61,603 nucleotides of DNA from Anaerolineales bacterium (GCA_020634875.1 JACKAX010000020.1:1-61603), one strand, 5' to 3'; positions 43,583 through 52,202 are shown, counted from the first letter of the stretch. The notes: generated by a model not told the origin, from the sequence alone. Program-made: numbers and translations.

Positions 43583-44242
43583 CAACTCCCACGTTCCCTC
43601 CAAAATTAAATCCGCCCCCGCACGTTCCAACTCTGTCCGTTCGCCGAACCCGCACAGGACGCCGACGGTTTGCGCACCTGCGGCTTTGCCTGCGCGGATG
43701 TCTACGGTCGTGTCACCGATCATCAGGCAGTTTTCGGGGCGGACCCCCATTTGCATGGCAGCCCAGTGAATGGGGTCGGGGAATGGTTTGGTGCGAGGGG
43801 CAGTTTGCCCGGTGGCGATCGCGCGAAAGTGCGGGGTCAGATCGAAATGTTCAAGAAAGCCCATGGTCCCGCGCCGGGGACGAGCAGAGACTACAGCGAG
43901 TGGATACCGCGCCGATAGGTCGCGGAGCAGGTCGAGAATGCCTGGGATGAGTAAATAATTGTGCGGGCGGGCGGATGCTCTGCGTTTGTCCACCCATTCG
44001 CCAAGTTTGGCAAGTTCATCATCCAAATGCAACCGGTCAGGAATGCTGATGGCCCAGTTGGCGGGGGCCTCGACGGTCATCACGAATTTGCGGGCGAAGT
44101 CAGCGGCATCCCGGCGGGGAAGGATGAACCGGAAGGGGCGAAAGAGTTTGGCGAAGGTGGCGACATATTGGTCGTCGGTGTCACGGAGCGTGCCGTCAAC
44201 GTCGAAGCACAGGGCGTGGATGCGGGAGAGTTCGAGGGGCAT
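43559..44242 (-). CDS. HAD family phosphatase (Gph-like)
   Basis: A 227-residue HAD hydrolase. Motif I is CFDVDGTLRDTDD, motif II/III AVVSARPR and KPFPDPIHWAAMQMG, and motif IV MIGDTTVDIRAGKAAGAQTVGVL. The cap is helical as in phosphoglycolate phosphatases, but the substrate is not fixed by sequence. The C-terminus is formed by a word array. Confidence 0.88.
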   Translation of the reverse strand: MPLELSRIHALCFDVDGTLRDTDDQYVATFAKLFRPFRFILPRRDAADFARKFVMTVEAPANWAISIPDRLHLDDELAKLGEWVDKRRASARPHNYLLIPGILDLLRDLSARYPLAVVSARPRRGTMGFLEHFDLTPHFRAIATGQTAPRTKPFPDPIHWAAMQMGVRPENCLMIGDTTVDIRAGKAAGAQTVGVLCGFGERTELERAGADLILEGTWELGKVISNE

Positions 44243-44265
44243 GGGGAACGTAAGCGTAGAATGGG

Positions 44266-45627
44266 TTATGGTTGAACAGCGGTCAAAATTGCTTGCGCGG
44301 TGGCGAGGCTGGGAGCGGAGACCCAGATGGTGTGATCGCCATTGAGCGTAAAGAGGGTGACGATGCCGTTTTCTTCCCAGGTGTGGTCGGCAGTGGGAGG
44401 GCCGAAGCGGGCGGTGGCGTATTGCTCAAAGGCAGCGGCGAACTCGGTGGCCTCGTTGGCGGTATCCCAAACGGTGGAGAGGACGAGCGCGGTGGTGTCT
44501 CCTGCGGGGGAGAGGTAGACCGCGTACGAATCCCCTCCCCATCCGGCGGCGGCGTCTGCCGAATTCTGGTCGCCGATGTGGGTGGCGAGTTCGAGGCCGC
44601 GGGCCAAAATCAGGTAGGTGTACCATTCGCCCATCACGTTTTGGTCGAGGAGAGTCCAACCTTCGCCCAAGGTAGGAAGGAGATCGGGTAAAGCCACCGC
44701 GATGGGGTGGTCGTCGGGGTATTTTTCAGGGTGGAGAATTTGTTCGGTGGAGACGGGGAGGTTGCGGTAGGCATCATCTACGGCAGCATATCCACCATTT
44801 TCAAACAGGGTGTTGACAAATTCATAGCCCTGGTCGTAAGGGAAGATGAAGTCGTCTTGCATGAAGGCGGGGGCGGAGTCGTACACGGGGCTTTCAAGGT
44901 TGCTGTAAAAATCTTGGAGTTGTTGTTTGTCTTTGTTGGTGCTGAATTGTGAGAACCACTGGATTTCGCTGAGGGTAGCATCGCCTTCGAGTAGGGCCTG
45001 GATGGCGGCACAACGTTCAGAGTCTTCTTCGCAGGGGACATCATCGTAGCCCAGGCCGTTTTTGATGTCGTAGTTCTCGTCTTGCAGGGCGTGGGTGTAT
45101 TCATGTGCGTAGGTGAGACGCTCCGGTCCGGCAAAAGCTTCGCCTTGAACGACAACCATTTCTTTGGTTTCGTTATCGTAAAATCCGGCGATTTGTTCGC
45201 TGAGGAGGTCAATGTAGAAATTGTAGAAGTCAAAATCCGGGCGGACAAGGCCGAATGCAGCGAGAATTTGGGCATCTTTCTGAGCATCTTCGGGGGTGTA
45301 GTCTTTGTTGAAGTCGTTAAGAACATGTTCGCGGAGTTGTTCGGGCGTGAAAAGGGCACGGTCAAAGGAGCCACTGGGTTGGAGGCCACGCAGTTGGATA
45401 ACCTGTTGTTCGATGGTCTCCATTTGCCGGATAACGTCTGGGGCGATTTCTCCATCGCTTGTCGTAGAACTGCTATCGTTTATGGATGGGATGATGGGCG
45501 AAGTCGTTTCCCCGCTGATGCGGAAGAGCGCGACGCCCGCTACACTAAGGGCAATTAGCCCAATACAGCAAAAGACGAGCACGCCTAAAATAGCGAATAT
45601 CAAGTTGCGATTACGCGAAGAATCCAT
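44266..45627 (-). CDS. Membrane-anchored protein with an HExxH zinc site
   Basis: A 453-residue protein. One N-terminal helix (about residues 8-34) exports the rest. The centre contains ERLTYAHEYTHALQDENYD, an HExxH zinc-protease motif (HEYTH), preceded by YDNETKEMVVVQGEAF. No larger family is recognised with confidence. The C-terminal part has strand-rich sequence resembling a lipoprotein-like domain. It is 23 bases upstream of the HAD gene. Confidence 0.8.
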   Translation of the reverse strand: MDSSRNRNLIFAILGVLVFCCIGLIALSVAGVALFRISGETTSPIIPSINDSSSTTSDGEIAPDVIRQMETIEQQVIQLRGLQPSGSFDRALFTPEQLREHVLNDFNKDYTPEDAQKDAQILAAFGLVRPDFDFYNFYIDLLSEQIAGFYDNETKEMVVVQGEAFAGPERLTYAHEYTHALQDENYDIKNGLGYDDVPCEEDSERCAAIQALLEGDATLSEIQWFSQFSTNKDKQQLQDFYSNLESPVYDSAPAFMQDDFIFPYDQGYEFVNTLFENGGYAAVDDAYRNLPVSTEQILHPEKYPDDHPIAVALPDLLPTLGEGWTLLDQNVMGEWYTYLILARGLELATHIGDQNSADAAAGWGGDSYAVYLSPAGDTTALVLSTVWDTANEATEFAAAFEQYATARFGPPTADHTWEENGIVTLFTLNGDHTIWVSAPSLATAQAILTAVQP

Positions 45628-45648
45628 GGGGCCTCATTAAGGTAAAGG

Positions 45649-45683
45649 GAAAATATCTTGTATCTTGTGTTGCGTATTTTCTT
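45649..45683. repeat. Short-word array (GTATTGC type)
   Basis: ATCTTGT, ATCTTGT, GTTGCGT, ATTTTC words upstream of the HExxH gene. Confidence 0.55.
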
Positions 45684-45719
45684 ATAGCACAAATACACCA
45701 TACGGAATATGCCATAAGC

Positions 45720-46070
45720 TCATAACGCCAGCGTTGCAAAAGCCAGAATAAAACATATAAACCCAGCGGTTCCGAACAAATATGTTTTGCGCCCGCCTTC
45801 TTTGTACTTGTTTTCGGCGGACTCAATGAGCCGCTGAGCATTTTTCCCGGTTTTGCGCGCTTCGGACCGGAGTTTCATATTCCCACCAATTTCATCGAAG
45901 GCCGGGATGAGGGCGTAAATCCAGAGGAAAAATGCGCCAATGAAGTAAGCGTTGGAGATCGCCCCAGTTTTTCCTGCAAACAGAAACCAGATCAGGCCAA
46001 TCAGGGTTACGCCGCCAACGATCAAAAGCAAATTAAGCCAAAAAGGACGAGGGGAGGAGAGAAATTTCAT
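45720..46070 (-). CDS. Small membrane protein
   Basis: A 116-residue protein with three hydrophobic segments at about residues 11-32, 38-56 and 96-114 and a basic loop (RSEARKTGKNAQRLIESAENKYK). Family not recognised. The ATG at 46070 is chosen because GGAG sits nine bases upstream; an in-frame ATG at 46151 would add 27 unlike residues. Confidence 0.75.
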   Translation of the reverse strand: MKFLSSPRPFWLNLLLIVGGVTLIGLIWFLFAGKTGAISNAYFIGAFFLWIYALIPAFDEIGGNMKLRSEARKTGKNAQRLIESAENKYKEGGRKTYLFGTAGFICFILAFATLAL

Positions 46071-46139
46071 GGTTTGCTCCAAAGGGGATGGTTCGATTTT
46101 AACTGGCTTTAGAGGAGAATGCCAGTCCCGCAATCCAAC

Positions 46140-46168
46140 TTGCAGAACCACCCACTTTGCGTTACGAT
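46140..46168 (+). promoter_or_regulatory. Promoter of DUF3054 gene, leaderless geometry
   Basis: TTGCAG (46140-46145), 17-base spacer, TACGAT (46163-46168), six bases to the ATG at 46175. Confidence 0.6.
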
Positions 46169-46174
46169 ACGCGT

Positions 46175-46594
46175 ATGCCTACCTCTCAAAAATTTCCTTA
46201 TGCCCTCCTTTTAGGGGACGCAGTTGTTTTTATGCTGATTACGTTAACTGGTTTTGCCTCCCACGACCGTTTAGGCTCAAGTCTTTGGCGGATGCTGACG
46301 ACTTTCGTGCCCCTGATCGTTAGCTGGGCGCTAATTGGTGTCCATGTCGGTGTGTTTGACCCTGCGCGGGTCGCCGATCCCCGCCAGTTGTGGCGTCCCT
46401 TTTGGGCAATGGTGCTTGCCGGGCCTTTTGCCGGATGGATGCGCGGGGTGATGTTAGCCAGTGGGGTCGCTCCCCTCTTCGTTGTTGTCCTCGGCGGCTT
46501 CAGTGCCCTTGCCCTCCTCGTTTGGCGTACCCTCTTTTGGTTCCTCACCCGCAACAAATCAGCAAATCAGCAAGTCGGCAAACCAACAAACTAG
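46175..46594 (+). CDS. DUF3054 membrane protein
   Basis: A 139-residue protein with four hydrophobic segments. The motifs LLLGDAVVFMLITLTGFASH and FVPLIVSWALIGVHVGVFD fit DUF3054, a family of small membrane proteins of unknown role. The last dozen residues, [13 protein letters not shown], are encoded by a word array also seen in hyuA. The ATG at 46175 follows from the promoter. Confidence 0.87.
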   Translation: MPTSQKFPYALLLGDAVVFMLITLTGFASHDRLGSSLWRMLTTFVPLIVSWALIGVHVGVFDPARVADPRQLWRPFWAMVLAGPFAGWMRGVMLASGVAPLFVVVLGGFSALALLVWRTLFWFLTRNKSANQQVGKPTN

Positions 46595-46634
46595 CCAGCA
46601 AATCCACCCCTCGTCACTTATCACTCATCACTTA
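46551..46634. repeat. Two adjacent short-word arrays
   Basis: AAATCAGC words run through the end of the DUF3054 gene (46551-46602), then ATCACTT/ATCACTC words (46612-46634) run to the ATG of the sigma gene. Confidence 0.7.
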
Positions 46635-47242
46635 TGGACGAACCTGCCCTCATTCAAGCTGCTCAACAAGGCGACCTGACCTCCTTTAACAGATTGGTGC
46701 TCTCCTACCAGGACGTTGCCTACAATGTCGCTTACCGCATTATAGGGGACCCCGATGCGGCCTCAGACGCTACGCAAGATGCCTTCATCTCTGCTTTCAA
46801 ACATTTGGGGAGTTTTCGAGGTGGCTCCTTCAAGGCATGGATGCTTCGTATCGTCACCAATACCTGTTACGACGAACTCCGCCGCCGCAAACGCCGCCCC
46901 ACCACCCCTCTCGAACCCCTCAACGACGATAATGAAGAGATCGAATCGCCCATCTGGCTCAAAGACCCCGGCGAAACCCCCGAAGAGCGCGCTGAACGCG
47001 CCGAACTTCACTACGCCATTCAAGACTGTCTCAACGGCCTTTCCGATGATTTTCGCACGGTCGTTGTCCTGGTAGATGTTCAAGGCATGGATTACGAAGA
47101 AGCCGCGAACATCACCCACAAACCCCTCGGTACGATCAAAAGCCGCCTCGCGCGGGCGCGGGATAAATTGCGCGATTGTTTGCAGGGAGTCCGGGAACTT
47201 TTACCCAGTTCCTTCCGTCTTGAAGAACAGGTAAGCCTATGA
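46634..47242 (+). CDS. ECF sigma factor, RpoE-like
   Basis: A 202-residue sigma factor with region 2 (FNRLVLSYQDVAYNVAYRII, DATQDAFISAFKHLGSFRG, FKAWMLRIVTNTCYDELRRR) and region 4 (DFRTVVVLVDVQGMDYEEAA, PLGTIKSRLARARDKLRDCL). It overlaps the next gene by four bases, the usual sigma/anti-sigma arrangement, so it is likely held by that membrane protein until an envelope signal appears. No ribosome binding site is obvious; a word array precedes it. Confidence 0.94.
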   Translation: MDEPALIQAAQQGDLTSFNRLVLSYQDVAYNVAYRIIGDPDAASDATQDAFISAFKHLGSFRGGSFKAWMLRIVTNTCYDELRRRKRRPTTPLEPLNDDNEEIESPIWLKDPGETPEERAERAELHYAIQDCLNGLSDDFRTVVVLVDVQGMDYEEAANITHKPLGTIKSRLARARDKLRDCLQGVRELLPSSFRLEEQVSL

Positions 47243-48045
47243 CCCAGATGATCACCCCCCGCGAACAGGAAATGCTCTCCGCATACCTGGATAATGCGCT
47301 CAAACCTCGGGAGCGTCAGCAATTGGAAACCCAACTCCAAACTCGCCCCGAATTGCGTGCCGCCCTCAATGAATTGCGGCAAACCCAATTAATCCTTCGC
47401 CAGGCCCCCGCGGTACGCGCCCCCCGCAACTTCACCCTCACCCCGGAGATGGCCGGCCTGCGGACCCGTCCCCCGCGCATCTACCCCGCCTTTCAATGGG
47501 CCTTTGCCCTCGCCACCCTCTTCTTCATCATTGTCCTCGGGGGCGAAACCTTTTTCGGGAACCCTACGGCCTCCCCCGCCAACCTCGCAATGGCCCCCAT
47601 TACCGAAACCTATGACACAGGTGGCGCACAGGAAATGGCCAGCGAGCCACCCCCGGACGAGCGCATCATGCAGTCTGCGCCGATGGAAGAGAATGGAAGT
47701 GGAGCCGAAAGCCCCGAAGAACCCCCTACCGAACAAGCCACCCCTGCCCCCGGCGACTTCATCCAAATGGTCGAACCGCCTACCCCCACCGCCGAAATCA
47801 CCCAAAAAACCGCTCCCACCGAAGCCATTGAAGAAACGGCCCCGATGATGGAAAACCCCGTTACGGACACCGTTTCCCTCGCCCCGGAAGCTTCCCTCAG
47901 TGATACCTACGCCACCGAAATCCCCGCTCCCGAAACACCCAGTTTTTGGGACTCTCCCTGGCGCATCCCAGAGGTACTCCTTGCGATCGTTGTCCTCCTC
48001 ACCGGATTGGGTTTGCTCATCTTCCGGCGCAAGACGATGTTGTAA
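47239..48045 (+). CDS. Probable membrane anti-sigma factor
   Basis: A 268-residue protein. Residues 1-55 (EQEMLSAYLDNALKPRERQQ) resemble the anti-sigma N-terminal domain but without the zinc-binding His and Cys residues. A first membrane helix is at about 87-107, a long acidic Pro/Glu/Thr linker follows, and a second helix is at the C-terminus (VLLAIVVLLTGLGLLIFRR). ATGA overlap with the sigma gene. Confidence 0.85.
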   Translation: MTQMITPREQEMLSAYLDNALKPRERQQLETQLQTRPELRAALNELRQTQLILRQAPAVRAPRNFTLTPEMAGLRTRPPRIYPAFQWAFALATLFFIIVLGGETFFGNPTASPANLAMAPITETYDTGGAQEMASEPPPDERIMQSAPMEENGSGAESPEEPPTEQATPAPGDFIQMVEPPTPTAEITQKTAPTEAIEETAPMMENPVTDTVSLAPEASLSDTYATEIPAPETPSFWDSPWRIPEVLLAIVVLLTGLGLLIFRRKTML

Positions 48046-48063
48046 ACGATCCTGCAAATTCAA

Positions 48064-48093
48064 AGAGCCACGTATCAAGAACGTGGCTTTTTT
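48064..48093 (+). terminator. Terminator of the ECF sigma operon
   Basis: AGCCACG/CGTGGCT hairpin followed by six T. Confidence 0.85.
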
Positions 48094-48211
48094 GATTCTT
48101 ATCTCTGCCCTTTATATTTGAGCAGCAAGCATCCTGAGCGTATACCCTACTCTTGGCTTTACCTCTGTCCAGCGCAGTCAAAGGATGCGGGTCATAAATC
48201 CAATCCATTCC

Positions 48212-48305
48212 AAACTTCGGAAGTCTCCACCAACCTCCCGCTTTAGCATACTTCTATCCTTTTCGGCGCCCCCCTTTACCAAATCCCCAAAAACTTCCGA
48301 AGTTT
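48212..48305. repeat. Palindromic interspersed element, copy B
   Basis: A 94-bp element starting AAACTTCGGAAGTCTCCAC and ending AAACTTCCGAAGTTT. Its right end overlaps the last two bases of the PBP gene. See copies at 3675 and 57657. Confidence 0.75.
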
Positions 48306-51198
48306 ACCGCTTTACCGAAAAATGCACCTCCACCTCCGTCACATTCCCTGCGCGGTCGGTGGCACGGACACGGAGGGTGTATTCGCCAGGGGTGGGGTTC
48401 CAACGATGGGCGAAGGGGAGCTGGGTAAACGTGCCAAGCGTCTGATTGTTCAAAATCAACTCCACTTTCGCCAGGGCCAGGTCGTCGGCGGCGTTAAATT
48501 GGAAGGTCACACTCTCATCTTGGGGGTAAGTAAACACCTGCCCTTCGGTGGGATACACAATTTCGGCGGTTGGCAGCTTGTTGTCCACCGTCACTTGCAG
48601 AATGGCAGTATCCACGCGTTGATCGGCCCGAATGACGAGCAAACGGATCGCGTACAACCCACTCAGCCCGGTCGTATCCCATGATGCGAGCGTTCCCTTC
48701 GCCACTTCCGCGGTGGACGCCTCCCCGATCACCGTCCACTGCTGAGGATTTAACCCCTGTCCCACCTGCACCTGATAGGACTGGAAATCCGCCCCGGTCG
48801 CGCTCCCCAAGAGGGGCACTTTCCCGCTGACGGATGCGAACATCTCCGGCGTAGTGAACTGCGCGTCCGGGTTGGGCGTGGCGGGGGCGCTGACGAGGTC
48901 ATAGATTTCGGGCGGCGTGGGGAGACCTGCTTCTCGTGCCCAATCCGCGGCCTCGGGCGGGGGGATGAGGTAAACGCGTTCTTCGATTAAGCCTGGAGGG
49001 GTGAACACGGTCGCGAGCAGCCCAGTCTCGCGGTTGATTTGTACGCGGCGGTAGAGGGTGTCCAGTTGGGTAGGTTCACTGCCGGGTGTGAAGATTTCCT
49101 GTACGGTGATGGGGCATTCGGGGGTGGGGAGTTGCCCGGAGGGGTCGCACACGGTCAGGGTGCTGATCCCGGGCGGGGTGAGCCAGCTTTCCGGGGGGAG
49201 GTCGCGCGTGGCGTATTGTAAGAGACTGTGCCAGATCGCCGCGGCGATGCCCTCGGGCACGGGGTTGGGGGTGGAAGAGGTCGGGGGTTTATCCAATCCC
49301 GTCCAAACCGCAGTCACAAGTTGGGGGGTAAATCCTATCGCCCAGGTATCAGTGCCCCCGTTCGCCGTGCCCAATTTCACGCCCGCGGGACGCCCAATTT
49401 CGAGGGCGTTGGGATGTCCGAGGCTGGGCCACCGCGCGGTTTCGTCGCTGAGGATGTTGGTCAGGAGGTAGGCGAGTTGGGCGCTGATGACGGGGCGGGC
49501 GTCGGGGGAGGGGGTTTCGTACCAGATTTTGCCGGTGGTATCTTCCACGCGGAGGAGGGTGGTGGGGAGGAGGGGCGCGGCGGGGTCGTCGGTTTCTGCG
49601 TAGCCGAAGAGGATGCCCTGGTTGCTAAAGACGCCGTAGGCTTGCGCGGCTTCGAGCAGGGTGAAGTTGCCCCCTTCGAGCGGCAGGTGCAGGGCGGCCT
49701 CGCCCGCGGGGATGGTGAGCGAGGGGAGACCGAGTTGGGCAGCGGTTTTCCAGACGTTTTCGGGGCCGAGTTCGCGGAGGAGGTTGAGCGTGGGGACGAG
49801 GTAATCGTTGGCGAGGGCGAGGCGCATCCGTTGGGGGCCGTGATATTGTTCGTCGGGGTTGGGGTTGGTGGCGAAGGTGGGGGGGAGGTTGGCGGGGATG
49901 TCCCAGACGAGGGAGGCGGGGCTGAACCCGCGCGTGAAGGCGGTGAGGTAGATGTACGGGGTGAGGAGCGTGCCCGGCGCGTGGGGGGTGAGTTGGGCGG
50001 GGTAGTTCTGTTCGTTGCCTTCGGTGGCGAGGCCGGTGAGGGCGAGGATTTGGGCGGTGTGGGGGTCGAGGAGGGCGGCCTGGGTTGCGAGGTCGGTCAG
50101 ATTGAGGGGGGTGTCGAGGGCGACGGTGGGCAGAAGGCGGGCGGCTTCGCAATCCGGGTTTGTAGTAGGGGCTTCAGCCCCATTTTCGGGAGCTGAAGCT
50201 CCTACTACAAACAAATTCAGACGAGCGAGTTGGGCTGCGAGGGCGCAGGCAGTCTGGGTTTGCAGGTCGGCGTCGAGGGTGGTGATGACGTTCAGCCCGC
50301 CCTGTTCGAGCCGGGCGCGGGGAATGTTGACGTTGCCCGGCAACGCGCTAAGTTCTTGAAAGACGAGTTCTAGGAAAGCGGTGTCGCGCGTGGCGTCTTC
50401 GGTGGGCGCGGGGCGGGTGCCGAGGGGGGCGGCGAGGGCGATTTGGGCTTCATCTTCGGGGATCATGCCCTGTTCGAGCATGGTTTGGAGGAGGGTTTGA
50501 CGACGTTCGAGGGCGAGGGCGGGGGTGTCGAAGGGGTTGAGGTCGGGGGCCTGGGCGACGGCGGCGAGGAGGGCGGCTTCGGGGAGGGTGAGGTCGGTGG
50601 CGGAATGATCAAAATACACCCACGCGGCGGCGTCTATCCCGTTTGCGAGGTGTCCGTAAGAGGTGCTGTTGAGAACCCATTCGAGGATTTGGTCGTCTCC
50701 GTAGGTGCGTTCGAGTTGGGCGGCGAGGAGGGTGAGGCGGAAGTCGCGGCGGGGGGAGGAGGGTTCGGAGAAGAGGAGGAGGGAAGAGACGAGGGACTGG
50801 GCAATGGTCAATTGTGAATGGTCAATTGTCAATTGGGTGGCGCGGGTGGCGGTTTTAATGGATTCGGGGAGGTCAGAGAGGGGGAGGTATTTTGCTTGTT
50901 TGGCGGCAGGGTTTTGGAGGGTGTAGAGGAGGGTTTGGCCGGTGCGGTCGTAGAAGCGGGTGGGCTGGAGGAGGAGGCCGTCGGGCGGGGTGAGCAGGGT
51001 GGGGATCGTTTGGAGAGATGGGAGGTCGCGGGCGAGGGCGGTGTAGGTGACGGTGAGGGCGATGAGGCCGAGGGCGAGCGTGACGGCAATGACGGTGGCA
51101 AAGCCCCAGCCAAAGCGGAGCAGGCGCGTTTGGATGGTCTTTTGGCGCTGGGCGCGGCGGCGTTGGCGGGCGCGAATCAGGTCGGGGGTGGAGGACAT
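48304..51198 (-). CDS. Class A penicillin-binding-protein-like protein with degenerate active sites
   Basis: A 964-residue protein with the layout of a PBP1C-type enzyme: a membrane helix (about residues 31-54), a GT51-like domain (75-225), a transpeptidase-like domain (300-640), a conserved C-terminal segment (ITVQEIFTPGSEPTQLDTLY) and an Ig-like tail. Key residues are missing. The GT51 segment with the catalytic EDxxF is absent, replaced by TQLTIDHSQLTI (121-132). SxxK reads TLLT (410-413), SxN reads DYL (465-467), KTG reads KLG (608-610). A structural or regulatory role is more likely than catalysis. Confidence 0.88.
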   Translation of the reverse strand: MSSTPDLIRARQRRRAQRQKTIQTRLLRFGWGFATVIAVTLALGLIALTVTYTALARDLPSLQTIPTLLTPPDGLLLQPTRFYDRTGQTLLYTLQNPAAKQAKYLPLSDLPESIKTATRATQLTIDHSQLTIAQSLVSSLLLFSEPSSPRRDFRLTLLAAQLERTYGDDQILEWVLNSTSYGHLANGIDAAAWVYFDHSATDLTLPEAALLAAVAQAPDLNPFDTPALALERRQTLLQTMLEQGMIPEDEAQIALAAPLGTRPAPTEDATRDTAFLELVFQELSALPGNVNIPRARLEQGGLNVITTLDADLQTQTACALAAQLARLNLFVVGASAPENGAEAPTTNPDCEAARLLPTVALDTPLNLTDLATQAALLDPHTAQILALTGLATEGNEQNYPAQLTPHAPGTLLTPYIYLTAFTRGFSPASLVWDIPANLPPTFATNPNPDEQYHGPQRMRLALANDYLVPTLNLLRELGPENVWKTAAQLGLPSLTIPAGEAALHLPLEGGNFTLLEAAQAYGVFSNQGILFGYAETDDPAAPLLPTTLLRVEDTTGKIWYETPSPDARPVISAQLAYLLTNILSDETARWPSLGHPNALEIGRPAGVKLGTANGGTDTWAIGFTPQLVTAVWTGLDKPPTSSTPNPVPEGIAAAIWHSLLQYATRDLPPESWLTPPGISTLTVCDPSGQLPTPECPITVQEIFTPGSEPTQLDTLYRRVQINRETGLLATVFTPPGLIEERVYLIPPPEAADWAREAGLPTPPEIYDLVSAPATPNPDAQFTTPEMFASVSGKVPLLGSATGADFQSYQVQVGQGLNPQQWTVIGEASTAEVAKGTLASWDTTGLSGLYAIRLLVIRADQRVDTAILQVTVDNKLPTAEIVYPTEGQVFTYPQDESVTFQFNAADDLALAKVELILNNQTLGTFTQLPFAHRWNPTPGEYTLRVRATDRAGNVTEVEVHFSVKR
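50158..50212. repeat. Palindromic element inside the PBP-like gene
   Basis: The outer arms GTTTGTAGTAGG and CCTACTACAAAC enclose two smaller palindromes around GGGGCTTCAGCCCC and GAGCTGAAGCTC. It encodes about residues 330-347 in frame (VVGASAPENGAEAPTTN). Confidence 0.7.
50803..50838. repeat. Short-word array (TCAATTG type) inside the PBP-like gene
   Basis: TCAATTG-like heptamers encode residues 121-132. The array sits where the GT51 catalytic segment should be. The same type recurs at 54026. Confidence 0.75.
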
Positions 51199-51205
51199 GG
51201 ATGAA

Positions 51206-51211
51206 ATTGTA
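51206..51211 (-). promoter_or_regulatory. -10 box of the PBP-like gene, leaderless geometry
   Basis: TACAAT on the minus strand, directly after the panE stop codon and seven bases before the ATG at 51198. Confidence 0.5.
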
Positions 51212-52111
51212 CTATTTTATTCTCCCTGCTTTGATCAATTTCCATATCGTTTTATTTACAGGTGTCGCCACTCCCAGCTTTTCCCCTACATGCACAATGG
51301 CACCACAAATCGCATCAATTTCCGTCGGCGCACCGCGTTGGATGTCCTGGTACATGGATGAATGATTAGTCGCGGTGCGGCGCGCTACATCCTCAGCAGC
51401 GGCAACGGGGTCGAGGAAGGTGAGGGGGATGTGCGCCGCGGCGGCTACGGCGGCAGCCTCACGAGCGAGGTCCGCCATCAGCGCACGGGCAGAGGGGCGT
51501 TCGAGCAGTTCCCCGTTCGGGATGCGGAGTAGCGCGGTCAAGGGGTTGATCGCGGCGTTGATGACGAGTTTGCTCCACACAAGGCTGTCGGCATTGGGCG
51601 TTTCTTCGACGACGAACCCCGCGTCGCGGAGCAGGGGGATGATTGGTTCCAGGCGGGGGTGGGATTCGACGGAGATAGTGCCCTGCCCGCCGGGGCGAAC
51701 CCTCCCCGGCCCGGTCAGCGTGGCCCCGGTCGTGGTTACCCCAAGCGCGACGTTGTTCACCCCCAAAGATTTTGCCAGGATTTCGCGGTTGCCATACCCG
51801 TTTTGCAGGGTCAGCGCGACCCCGTCCGGGGCGAGGCACATCCCCAGTTGATGGGCGGCGCGTTCCGTTTGCCAGGCTTTGACCAGTACGAGCGCGTGCC
51901 GCATCCCGAAGCAATCGGCAGGATTGGACGTGGCTCGAACGGGGTAGATGGTCTCCTTGCCGTTATCTTCGAGCTGCACCCCGTGTTGCAGCGCGCGTAA
52001 ACCCTTAGGCCAGGTTCCGAGCATAGTCACCTCAACCCCAACCGCTGAGAGCCGCGCCGCAAACAAACAGGCCAGCGCGCCCGTACCTACGATGAGAATT
52101 GGCTCAGGCAT
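51212..52111 (-). CDS. panE: 2-dehydropantoate 2-reductase
   Basis: A 299-residue ketopantoate reductase of the pantothenate pathway. The NADPH fold is ILIVGTGALACLFAARLSAVG (residues 5-25, VGTGALA), the middle has LVLVKAWQTERA, and the catalytic Lys is in SLVWSKLVINAAINPLTAL. C-terminal helices carry NHSSMYQDIQRGAPTEIDAI. ATG 52111 is chosen because the family begins there. It is next to panB, which makes its substrate. Confidence 0.94.
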   Translation of the reverse strand: MPEPILIVGTGALACLFAARLSAVGVEVTMLGTWPKGLRALQHGVQLEDNGKETIYPVRATSNPADCFGMRHALVLVKAWQTERAAHQLGMCLAPDGVALTLQNGYGNREILAKSLGVNNVALGVTTTGATLTGPGRVRPGGQGTISVESHPRLEPIIPLLRDAGFVVEETPNADSLVWSKLVINAAINPLTALLRIPNGELLERPSARALMADLAREAAAVAAAAHIPLTFLDPVAAAEDVARRTATNHSSMYQDIQRGAPTEIDAICGAIVHVGEKLGVATPVNKTIWKLIKAGRIK

Positions 52112-52122
52112 ACAAATCAAAA

Positions 52123-52183
52123 GTACGCAGATTACATAGATTTTTGCAAAAAAGAAACTGCGGCATTTGTGCAATCTGCGTAC
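52123..52183. repeat. Palindromic repeat between panB and panE
   Basis: GTACGCAGATT and AATCTGCGTAC bound a 61-bp unit with internal ATTTTTGCAAAAAA pairing. It could act as a processing or attenuation site. Confidence 0.6.
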
Positions 52184-52202
52184 CAATCATGGGAGTCTAA
52201 AT

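Noticed and set aside
47389..48078. 229-codon frame opposite the anti-sigma gene
   Set aside because: Gly/Arg-rich shadow of a Pro/Glu-rich linker; the sense gene overlaps the sigma gene by ATGA.
49228..50196. 322-codon Gly/Glu-rich frame opposite the PBP-like gene
   Set aside because: Composition is typical of the antisense of Pro/Leu-rich coding; no family sequence.
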